7,495 nt of DNA from Planctomycetaceae bacterium. Its GTDB lineage: Bacteria; Planctomycetota; Planctomycetia; Pirellulales; Pirellulaceae. The notes beneath the pieces are model-generated. The model saw nothing but the letters and a program-made list of their open reading frames with translations. It ran no database searches and had not been told where the DNA came from. A program made the position numbers and the translations under genes. Of the stretch, positions 1 to 5,720 are shown one piece after another. How positions within the stretch are numbered: the first letter of the stretch is position 1; every line of letters begins with the position of its first letter. The stretch is from assembly GCA_007129635.1 (NCBI GenBank), contig SKVE01000891.1:1-7495 (forward strand), given 5' to 3'.

Positions 1-61
1 AATTTGCCAAAATTCGGGCAGCACCTGACCGTATCTCTGTCGCCGAATTTGCCAAAATTCG
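1..61. repeat. Two copies of an 18-bp hairpin repeat word
   Basis: CGAATTTGCCAAAATTCG at 44-61 is a perfect 7-bp inverted repeat (CGAATTT / AAATTCG) around a GCCA loop. The last 16 bases of the same word occupy 1-16, so a second copy is cut by the window edge; the period is 45 bp. The region is non-coding, downstream of the hydrolase gene that ends at 235 on the minus strand. A related but distinct palindrome, GGCAAAATTTGCC, lies at 5549-5561. The repetition and symmetry are seen directly; a dispersed-repeat role is inference. Confidence 0.6.
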
Positions 62-93
62 TTTCGCGTTTTCGCCCTTTCGCGTTTTCGCGA
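62..93. repeat. Four tandem TTTCGCNN octamers
   Basis: Four consecutive 8-bp units are visible: TTTCGCGT (62-69), TTTCGCCC (70-77), TTTCGCGT (78-85) and TTTCGCGA (86-93). The first six bases are invariant and the last two vary. The array follows directly on the hairpin repeat at 44-61 and precedes the heptamer array at 111. No coding function is apparent. Confidence 0.65.
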
Positions 94-110
94 TTCGGCC
101 GTGGACGGGG

Positions 111-187
111 GTGCTTCGTGCTTCGTGCTTCGTGCTTCGTGCTTCGTGCTTCGTGCTTCGTGCTTCGTGCGGGGTGCGGGGTGCGGG
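111..187. repeat. Heptanucleotide tandem array (8 x GTGCTTC, 3 x GTGCGGG)
   Basis: Eight perfect copies of GTGCTTC occupy 111-166 and are followed without a break in phase by three copies of GTGCGGG at 167-187, giving eleven 7-bp units. Because 7 is not a multiple of 3, every frame reads through the array as a repeating peptide such as LRASCFV, which creates artificial ORFs. Arrays of this kind are comparable to the short tandemly repeated heptanucleotides (STRR) known in cyanobacteria. The array is expected to be length-variable by slippage; that is inference. Confidence 0.9.
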
Positions 188-204
188 GTTTTCAGTACTC
201 GCTC

Positions 205-232
205 CGACTTCCGACCTCCGACTTCCGACCCA
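205..232. repeat. Second heptamer array, CGACYTC type
   Basis: CGACTTC (205-211), CGACCTC (212-218), CGACTTC (219-225) and a degenerate CGACCCA (226-232) make four heptamer units in one phase. The unit differs from that at 111-187 but shares the 7-bp period. The array ends two bases before the stop codon of the minus-strand hydrolase gene (235-237). Confidence 0.7.
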
Positions 233-234
233 CC

Positions 235-1944
235 CTACGGGCGAAGACTCGAAGGCTCGCGGTCGTCGGCCAGTTGTTGCGTCAGTCGCTGGGTGTCCTG
301 TTCGGTCCATGCGGCGGGATCGGTGACGGCGATCCAGGCTTCCAGATAATTCGCCGGACTGTAGTTGTGACCGTACCCCAGCGGTACGCTGGTGGCCATG
401 GGCAAATCGAAGGCGGTCTGCAGGAACAGGATGATCGGGTACCAACGCAAGTAAGGCGAGACGTCAGGACCGCGCTGGTCCTGCAACCAGTCGGGCTGGC
501 GGTACAGCAGATCCGGCGAAAAGAAACACATCGGATCGCTGGCGTACTGGATATAAACGAATCGCATCGGACCCCAACGCTGATCGCCGCGATCTAAGGT
601 GTTCGTTTGATTTGTGAATCGGACCATGGATCCATCGCGAAACTCGGGCAACCACATGGGCGACTCCGGATTGCGCGCCTGGGTGATCCTGGACCAGACA
701 CGACTGGGAAACGGAGGGCCGCTCCAGACCCCACCATGGATCGGATCCTCGAACACGGTGAACACATCCGCACTGGACTCGGATCCCAGCGCTCCGAGAC
801 TCAAACCATGCAGGTACAGACGAGGGCGATCATCGCGAGGCAGCGTGGTCCAATGGCTGTAGATGGCGTGGAACAGGGTGCGTGCTGCTTGCCGCGACCG
901 CTGGGGATCGACCAGGATCGTGATCCAGCTTGGAAGATACGAATACTGCATGCTGACGATCGCCGTGTCCCCGGCATGCAAGTACTCGAGCGTATCGACC
1001 GCGCCCGGATCCAGCCAACCGGTGCCCGTCGGCGTGGCGACGACCAGTACCGATCGTGAAAAACCGCCGACTCGTTTGAGTTCCTCCAAGGCCAGTTCGG
1101 CCTGCTGTTCCATGGACTGCTTGGTGCGCATGCCGACATAGACCCGCAAGGGCTGCTTGGCCGGCTGGCCCCAAAACCGGCCAAGTTCCTCCTGGGTCGG
1201 CCCCGACGTGATGAAACGCTTTCCTTGGACGCCGATCGTGTCCCAAGCGATCAGCGAGGCGTCGCTGCCCGAAGCATTCGGGTCGGCGGGTTGCCGGGTA
1301 TCGTCATCGACTCTCTTGTCGATCTCCAGGAAAATCGAATCGGCGGTGTTCAACGCAAACCGAGCGATCACGTCGTTGGCGATCACCAGCACGGCAAAAC
1401 CGATCAGCAAGGTGCTCAACACGTGCGCGATCCGCCGCGGGATGATCGTGGCCAGTTTGCGATTGACATAGCGCCAGCAGAAGCACAGGCCTCGCATCAC
1501 CATAATGATCGCAACGCCCACCAGGATAGCGACCGCGCCGATTCGCCAAGGATAAGCCGTGTCTACGGGTTCCATCTCCATCAAGCGACGAACGGAGTTC
1601 GCCCATTCGGTCGTCTGCCATAAAAAGCTGATCATCACCACGGCGACAAACGCGGCCGTCAGCCCCTTGCTCGTGCGCTGGACGCGGTCACCAAATTCGG
1701 GAAGCTCCATGTAGTGCCATACCCACACCAAAAACACACCGACACCATAACCGACCGCCAGAGCCATTCCGGACAAGATGCCTTGGACCACGTAATGCCT
1801 GGGCAACAGGGACGGAGTGAGGGACGCGGCGAAGAACAACGACGCCATCAGCAATCCCCAGAAAGAGAAGGCGATCAGAAGCCGCTCGATTCCTCGTTGG
1901 AGCACCGACGTGATGGACTTTCGTGCTGTCTCCTGGCTTTGCAT
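235..1944 (-). CDS. Membrane-anchored alpha/beta hydrolase, Abhydrolase_9 type
   Basis: The protein has 569 residues. The N-terminal third is a membrane domain with about five hydrophobic segments (roughly 25-45, 52-77, 94-110, 134-151, 172-195), including the SLTPSLLPR motif at 41-49 typical of the Abhydrolase_9 N-terminal domain. The C-terminal half is a serine-hydrolase domain: GLSLG at 380-384 gives nucleophile Ser382, and YASDP (Asp470) and GYGHNY (His526) are the likely remaining triad members. Length and two-domain order fit the family, whose physiological substrate I do not know; a lipid or ester is a guess. The ATG is preceded by GAGGA six bases upstream. The gene begins 28 bp after the hypothetical gene ending at 1973 on the same strand, so the two are probably cotranscribed. 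The stop codon abuts a heptamer repeat array, so the last few residues may be lineage-specific. Confidence 0.9.
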   Translation of the reverse strand: MQSQETARKSITSVLQRGIERLLIAFSFWGLLMASLFFAASLTPSLLPRHYVVQGILSGMALAVGYGVGVFLVWVWHYMELPEFGDRVQRTSKGLTAAFVAVVMISFLWQTTEWANSVRRLMEMEPVDTAYPWRIGAVAILVGVAIIMVMRGLCFCWRYVNRKLATIIPRRIAHVLSTLLIGFAVLVIANDVIARFALNTADSIFLEIDKRVDDDTRQPADPNASGSDASLIAWDTIGVQGKRFITSGPTQEELGRFWGQPAKQPLRVYVGMRTKQSMEQQAELALEELKRVGGFSRSVLVVATPTGTGWLDPGAVDTLEYLHAGDTAIVSMQYSYLPSWITILVDPQRSRQAARTLFHAIYSHWTTLPRDDRPRLYLHGLSLGALGSESSADVFTVFEDPIHGGVWSGPPFPSRVWSRITQARNPESPMWLPEFRDGSMVRFTNQTNTLDRGDQRWGPMRFVYIQYASDPMCFFSPDLLYRQPDWLQDQRGPDVSPYLRWYPIILFLQTAFDLPMATSVPLGYGHNYSPANYLEAWIAVTDPAAWTEQDTQRLTQQLADDREPSSLRP

Positions 1945-1972
1945 CTACCGTCCTCGCAAATGGGGGTATCGA

Positions 1973-2677
1973 TCAGGGTTCTTCGTCGGATTCAGGTGGA
2001 CCGTAAACATGCAGCCCCTTGGAGGACGCAGAAAAGAGCGGGTTTCCATCCAACACGGCGACGGGAAGGACATAGTCAAAACCGTCGTCGCCGCAACTTT
2101 CTCTGAGCGTCTCGATGATTCGTTGGCATTTGTGCGAATCATCATGAGGCCCGGCGTAGAACAGCGGCTTGCCGTCTTTGCCGAATTCCACTTGAAGGGA
2201 CGCTTGTTCGGGATCGATGTCGCCAAAAATCGCGCTGAAGCGGGCATAGTCGGAGTGCGGTTCCAGTCCCAAGTCTCGCGCGTACTCGACGGACTGCTCG
2301 ACCAGGTATCGCAAGTCGGCTGGATCGATTCGCTTCATGTCCAGTTTTTCATCGGACTTCTCGACCATCTGCCGATACTCGTCGCGAAAACGAACGCCAC
2401 CGAACGCATCCTTCACGCCCAGGCAGTACCGGTCGACCAGGAACACGGAATACGCCACCTCGCCCGTCGGCAATTGGCGACTCAAGATCGCGGTGCAGAT
2501 GCCATCCTCGATCAGCGTGTTGCTGATCAGACAGTCCAGAATCGGGTATGCTGTCGCGGCCCTTAAACGCTCGGCGAGTCCCAAATTGCGATGTTTGGTG
2601 ATCTCGCGATGCCGCTGTTTTCGTTTGGCGTTGCGACGTTCCAACTTCTTTTGACGACGCTTGTCATCCGCTGGCAT
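1973..2677 (-). CDS. Conserved hypothetical protein, probably planctomycete-specific
   Basis: The protein has 234 residues and no signal peptide or membrane segment, so it is probably cytoplasmic. Residues 1-30 are very basic and probably helical (KRRQKKLERRNAKRK at 6-20), which could bind nucleic acid or be a disordered tail. The rest looks like one folded domain with the distinctive stretches VFLVDRYCLGVKDAF (78-92), FGDIDPE (151-157) and FGKDGKPLFYAGP (165-177). I recognise the style from planctomycete hypothetical proteins but cannot name a family. The start is well supported: AAAGGAGG lies six bases before the ATG. It is first gene of a likely two-gene operon with the Abhydrolase_9 protein, and is divergent from the metallopeptidase-like gene at 2820. 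A functional link to the hydrolase is suggested only by position. Confidence 0.82.
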   Translation of the reverse strand: MPADDKRRQKKLERRNAKRKQRHREITKHRNLGLAERLRAATAYPILDCLISNTLIEDGICTAILSRQLPTGEVAYSVFLVDRYCLGVKDAFGGVRFRDEYRQMVEKSDEKLDMKRIDPADLRYLVEQSVEYARDLGLEPHSDYARFSAIFGDIDPEQASLQVEFGKDGKPLFYAGPHDDSHKCQRIIETLRESCGDDGFDYVLPVAVLDGNPLFSASSKGLHVYGPPESDEEP

Positions 2678-2730
2678 CCTAGGCCTCCTTTCCGGCGTTG
2701 TTTTTCATATTCGACTGCCAAAAATGTACT

Positions 2731-2764
2731 CGGAACTTGTTCCGGAAGCAAGAGTCAGGATAAT
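2731..2764 (+). promoter_or_regulatory. Candidate promoter with palindromic operator
   Basis: CGGAACTTGTTCCG at 2731-2744 is a perfect 6-bp inverted repeat around TT. It overlaps a possible -35 (TTGTTC, 2737-2742), followed after 16 bp by a -10-like GATAAT (2759-2764), placing a transcript start about 50 bases before the ATG at 2820. The palindrome sits in the spacer between divergent genes and could regulate both. The symmetry is seen directly; the promoter and operator assignment is inference. Confidence 0.4.
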
Positions 2765-2819
2765 GGATGGCTTATCGACGCCAGATCAAGATAAAGGGGC
2801 CACGATGCAAGGAGGGAAC

Positions 2820-3422
2820 ATGCGGCCGCAGCGACCTGAAGAGCGGTCGATTGCCGGTTTTCATTTCACCCAGCGGATGGGGGCCCTGTGCGAAGACATC
2901 GTCGACCGATGTCCCGATCTGGCGCACATTCGAATGCAACAGGTGGGGGTGACATGGACGCAAGCCAGGAAACGCACCGTCCATGGTCTGCACGCTTGGC
3001 TGCTACCGATGCGGTTCCGGGGCGGGGCGTTGGGCGGACGTATCGGCCGCCAACGGTATACCGTCCAGCGGATGTTTGGTCCGCTCGGACACGAATACCT
3101 GTACCTCCTGGCGTTCTGCCTGCCCCGATTCCTGGACCTGAGTTTTGGCGACAAACTGACAACCGTTTTCCACGAACTGTGGCACATCAGTCCAGATTTC
3201 GACGGTGACCTACGGCGGCATCCAGGTCGCTGCTACGCGCATTCGAGTTCCCAACTGGCGTATGACCAGCAGATGAAGCAGCAGGCCCGCCAGTGGCTGG
3301 ACGACCATCCGCCCATGGCGCTCTACGATTTCCTCCATCTGGACTTTGCGACGCTTTACAGGACCCAGGGACGGATTGGCGGCGTGAAGTTGCGGCGTCC
3401 CAAACTGATCCCGATCGATTGA
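2820..3422 (+). CDS. Putative HExxH metallopeptidase, conserved hypothetical
   Basis: With the start at 2820 the protein has 200 residues. HELWH at 118-122 is an HExxH motif (His118 and His122 zinc ligands, Glu119 catalytic base), preceded by the hydrophobic TTVF and followed by the unusual DFDGDLRR (126-133) and CYAHSSS (138-144). His141, 19 residues after the second His, is a candidate third ligand. No signal peptide is visible, so it is probably cytoplasmic. The reading frame stays open back to an ATG at 2661, overlapping the divergent gene; I prefer 2820 because AAGGAGGG lies just upstream (spacing about 4) and residues before it lack protein-like conservation. ATG at 2805 with AAGGGG upstream is an alternative. 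The peptidase activity is inferred from the motif; HExxH alone can occur by chance, but here it sits in a hydrophobic helix context as in true zincins. Confidence 0.8.
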   Translation: MRPQRPEERSIAGFHFTQRMGALCEDIVDRCPDLAHIRMQQVGVTWTQARKRTVHGLHAWLLPMRFRGGALGGRIGRQRYTVQRMFGPLGHEYLYLLAFCLPRFLDLSFGDKLTTVFHELWHISPDFDGDLRRHPGRCYAHSSSQLAYDQQMKQQARQWLDDHPPMALYDFLHLDFATLYRTQGRIGGVKLRRPKLIPID

Positions 3423-3578
3423 AAAATCTTCCACAACGATCCCGCATCTGGCCTTGGACGCTTGATCTGCAGAGGATTCGTCAGAACACGTCCGGCTTCG
3501 AGAAGATTACATAAATCGTTCCAGGGAAACGGGTTAGAGAGAAATCGTCGCTTGTGCGTCGCTCGTTTTTTCACCTTG

Positions 3579-3594
3579 TGGCACTGAACTTGCA
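3579..3594 (+). promoter_or_regulatory. Sigma-54 (-24/-12) promoter
   Basis: TGGCAC, five bases, then TTGCA matches the RpoN promoter pattern TGGCACG-N4-TTGCW at all key positions; GG (3580-3581) and GC (3592-3593) are separated by exactly 10 bases. The only departure is T for G at the seventh position. A run of six T lies just upstream (3566-3571). The transcript would start near 3605, about 58 bases before the ATG at 3663. A sigma-54 promoter requires an enhancer-binding activator, so the small downstream gene is probably conditionally expressed. Upstream, CGTCGCT at 3546-3552 and 3557-3563 repeats with an 11-bp period. Confidence 0.65.
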
Positions 3595-3610
3595 GTTCCC
3601 AGGTCCAGTC

Positions 3611-3634
3611 AGCGAGTCGTAGAACTCGGCTTTT
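3611..3634 (+). other. Small hairpin in the predicted 5' UTR
   Basis: AGCGAGT (3611-3617) can pair with ACTCGGCT (3624-3631), one G bulged, around a six-base loop, followed by TTTT. It could be a weak terminator for the gene ending at 3422. If transcription starts near 3605, it is instead at the very 5' end of the small gene's transcript, where it could stabilise or attenuate it. The pairing is short, so confidence is low. Confidence 0.25.
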
Positions 3635-3662
3635 CCACGGTTCCTAGAAACGGAGTTCATTC

Positions 3663-3950
3663 ATGAATACTCAGACCTGCCGCTGCTCGAACCTGTCCCC
3701 CGCCGCCGACCTGTTGCCGTGGGCCGATCCGTACATCATCCAATTGTTCGAGGAAGCCGAGGTGGCTCGTCGCGCCGAGATGGCCGACTCGGTGTCGTCC
3801 GGGCGTACGGATTGCTGCGAATCTGCTGGCCATTCGGCCAAAGTCCTGGTGAGCGGTGCACGCGAAGGCCGTCGAGTCACTCGTCCCGGTCGTCAGGCGA
3901 TTTCTCGAAGGCGAAAAACTGAATCTGCACTTCAGTTGGCTCCTTGCTAG
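3663..3950 (+). CDS. Small hypothetical protein behind a sigma-54 promoter
   Basis: The ORF encodes 95 residues. The N-terminal half looks genuine: two cysteines at CRC (6-8), LLPWADPYIIQLFEEAEVARR at 17-37 with an amphipathic helix, and protein-like codon choice. Residues from about 68 onward turn strongly basic (RR and RRR runs) and overlap the antisense 3' end of the membrane-protein gene (codons 72-95), so the C-terminus may be non-homologous extension or the result of a frameshift. The ATG has GGAG seven bases upstream. The sigma-54 promoter at 3579-3594 supports a real, regulated transcript. No signal peptide or membrane segment is seen. I recall similar short planctomycete proteins containing a LPWADPYI-like motif but cannot name a family or function. 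Confidence 0.6.
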   Translation: MNTQTCRCSNLSPAADLLPWADPYIIQLFEEAEVARRAEMADSVSSGRTDCCESAGHSAKVLVSGAREGRRVTRPGRQAISRRRKTESALQLAPC

Positions 3951-4791
3951 GCGAAGCCAGCTTGGCTTCCAGACCCACGCCGAACGTCTCAGCCGTTACC
4001 GTCTTGATTTGAACGGCGGGACCAGCGACCTGATCGGTCGCCAATTGGGCAAGCTTTTGGAGCGGCGGGCAGAACGCCAGGTGAATACTCTGCTGCCGCT
4101 GGCCTGGAGCGAAACTGCAGCGAACGGTCCCGAACACGACCTCCGCGTCTCGCTCGTCTCGAGCCCGCACGACGCGTTGCGACACGTGTTCCGGCAGCAA
4201 CTGCTCCGATTCCACATCCTCCTCGCCCTCCTCGTCGCCCTCGCAATCGATGCCAACGCATCCTGCGACGAACCCAGCCGGATCAGGGGAAGATGCCCCC
4301 AGCCTTTCGGTAGCGGTCTTGTTCGCCCCATCGCGATGACGAATGTCCGCTTTTGACCATGTCGGCAAAAGACACCAACCGGCAATAGCCCCCACGAACG
4401 CAAGTGTCCAGAACCCGAACAAGGCCGTTACCGACGCCTCGGGCAACGAAACCGCAACACCTGCGACCAAAATGGCGACGCTCAGCAGTAGCCGAGAATA
4501 GGGCCAACGACGGACGGATTCGATACCAGAATCGACTCGTGTCGTGCCAAATCCACCTTCGATCCAACCAGCAGCGGCGATCAACGCTCCGAACAAAGCG
4601 CCCAACATCGGCAAACAGAACCCAGGAAGTGGGGCTTGCAGCGCACCGCTTACGCGACGCACGAGCAGCCAGGAGGCAATCGCTAGCAACAGAACCGCAG
4701 TGAACAACACCACGATGTGAAAGAGCCTGGCTATAGAAAATAACCCCCACTGGGCCGACCGAGTGGGGGTAGAAGCAAATACGGCATGCAT
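3877..4791 (-). CDS. Four-TM membrane protein with C-terminal soluble domain, unknown function
   Basis: From the ATG at 4791 the ORF encodes 304 residues. Four hydrophobic segments (about 20-44, 56-77, 100-118, 122-143) are followed by an acidic linker (185-197, GDEEGEEDVESEQ) and a soluble C-terminal domain of about 95 residues containing RVVRARDERDAEVVFGTVR (206-224), GQRQQSIHLAFCPPL (230-244) and a beta-rich end. The style matches planctomycete hypothetical membrane proteins; I cannot assign a function. The start is uncertain: no good ribosome-binding site precedes the ATG, and a 9-bp terminator-like hairpin (4743-4770) covers codons 8-17. GTG codons at residues 27 and 28 (from 4713) are alternative starts just after it. 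The 3' end overlaps the small plus-strand gene by 74 bp, tail to tail. The Cys-rich lipoprotein gene lies 44 bp upstream on the same strand. Confidence 0.8.
   Translation of the reverse strand: MHAVFASTPTRSAQWGLFSIARLFHIVVLFTAVLLLAIASWLLVRRVSGALQAPLPGFCLPMLGALFGALIAAAGWIEGGFGTTRVDSGIESVRRWPYSRLLLSVAILVAGVAVSLPEASVTALFGFWTLAFVGAIAGWCLLPTWSKADIRHRDGANKTATERLGASSPDPAGFVAGCVGIDCEGDEEGEEDVESEQLLPEHVSQRVVRARDERDAEVVFGTVRCSFAPGQRQQSIHLAFCPPLQKLAQLATDQVAGPAVQIKTVTAETFGVGLEAKLASPSKEPTEVQIQFFAFEKSPDDRDE
4733..4770 (-). terminator. Probable intrinsic terminator after the lipoprotein gene
   Basis: ACCCCCACT (4743-4751) and AGTGGGGGT (4762-4770) form a perfect 9-bp stem with a 10-base loop. Read on the minus strand the stem is followed by TATTTTCTAT (4742-4733), the U-rich tail expected of a rho-independent terminator; on the plus strand it is followed by purine-rich sequence, so the direction is minus. 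It lies 66 bases past the stop of the gene at 4836-5441, inside the 5' end of the next ORF. Confidence 0.6.
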
Positions 4792-4835
4792 GGGGCAGAG
4801 CCTGCAAGCAAGATGGTTGTCAGCTTCGGCGATGA

Positions 4836-5441
4836 CTACCGCCGCTGACGATACGTGGCGTGATTAACCTGACCGCCATACATCGAGGACCGAGAGGCCT
4901 GTCGCCCGTTGGCATCCCCATTAGGTCGACTGGGTGCCGGTTTAGGAACCGGCGGAGGCACGAACTCGCCGCCTTCATGCATCTCTGCCGGTATGTGGTC
5001 CAGAAAGTCGTAGTGAGCCTCCATCGGCACACAGGACGAGCAGCTTGAAGTAGACTCGTACCCAGCGGGAGAGCATCGATATCCCCATAGATTACGTATC
5101 CCCTGGAATGGATGCCAGCACCCAACGCCACACGATCCCGCTCCGATCCAATTGCCATGATGGTCGCACGGATCGCAGTATTTGGGCGGGTGATTGATCC
5201 ATTCACCCCAATAGACTTCACCACAACCCGAGCCGCATGCTAGGGCAGCACCGATTCTTCCGAGCAACGGAGGGTGGCGGTATCCGATCGTGCCGCATGC
5301 CGGTTCGCCGCAGCAACTGCCGATGCCGCATCCACCGCCGATGGCTCCCACGCCGCAGGCCGAGGGATGCATGGTGACACAACCGCTGGCCATGACTATC
5401 GTTGCTGCGCTTACGCAACTGAAAAACGCTCGCCAGAACAT
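4836..5441 (-). CDS. Cys-rich putative lipoprotein
   Basis: The protein has 201 residues. A short signal peptide (FWRAFFSCVSAATIVMASG) ends at Cys21; the lipobox-like MASGC has Ala rather than Leu at -3, so lipidation is likely but not certain. There are 16 cysteines, 15 from position 21 on, mostly in Gly/Cys pairs and CxxC-like spacing between 29 and 137. A central stretch with VYWGEWINHPPKYCDPCDHHGNW (about 76-98) and the following FQGIRNLWGYRC (112-123) recalls a planctomycete secreted family; disulfide cross-linking in the envelope is plausible. The tail after about 163 is Pro/Ser/Arg/Gln-rich and low in complexity. AGAAGGGA lies about nine bases before the ATG. It is divergent from the TPR gene at 5721 and followed by an apparent terminator at 4743-4770. 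Function is unknown. Confidence 0.78.
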   Translation of the reverse strand: MFWRAFFSCVSAATIVMASGCVTMHPSACGVGAIGGGCGIGSCCGEPACGTIGYRHPPLLGRIGAALACGSGCGEVYWGEWINHPPKYCDPCDHHGNWIGAGSCGVGCWHPFQGIRNLWGYRCSPAGYESTSSCSSCVPMEAHYDFLDHIPAEMHEGGEFVPPPVPKPAPSRPNGDANGRQASRSSMYGGQVNHATYRQRR

Positions 5442-5720
5442 GCCAAAGTTCCCTTCTTGCTTCCCATTCCACGTTCAAAACCAATCGGACGATGTCTGAA
5501 ACAGGTATCGGCCGAAAAATCGAAAGAATCCAGAAAAATCCCGTAACCGGCAAAATTTGCCCATCCTGTTCTTTTGCAGTCAGGGCGACTGGCCATTTCG
5601 AATGAATCGTCGCAGTGCGTCGACCAGGATTCTATACTTGCCGGACGGCCTTGTTCGGCCTGTCGCGATCGGTAACAGCCATCGTCTTCCGGCTCCAGCA
5701 TCCAGCAAGGAACGAATCTC
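5442..5720. promoter_or_regulatory. Divergent spacer with palindrome and possible -10
   Basis: This 279-bp region separates the minus-strand lipoprotein gene from the plus-strand TPR gene, so it must carry the promoters of both. GGCAAAATTTGCC at 5549-5561 is a perfect 6-bp inverted repeat around a single A. TATACT at 5633-5638 is a possible -10 for the TPR gene, but no convincing -35 precedes it at 17 bp. I see no small gene here. Confidence 0.3.

Noticed and set aside
111..232. CRISPR array
   Set aside because: The units are contiguous 7-mers with no unique spacers and no cas genes nearby.
4..597. Plus-strand ORF of 197 aa with LRASCFV repeats, and shorter ORFs at 101-349 and 111-326
   Set aside because: They are created by read-through of the heptamer array and by antisense of the hydrolase gene; no plausible ribosome-binding site or domain.
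1817..2566. Plus-strand ORF of 249 aa
   Set aside because: It lies antisense across the hypothetical gene at 1973-2677, which has a strong Shine-Dalgarno sequence and protein-like composition.
2731..2744. LexA box
   Set aside because: Gram-positive-type LexA sites have GAAC-N4-GTTC; here the half-sites are separated by only two bases.
2661..2819. Longer start (ATG 2661) for the metallopeptidase-like gene
   Set aside because: It would overlap the divergent gene and its ribosome-binding site and would translate the promoter region; a Shine-Dalgarno sequence supports 2820.
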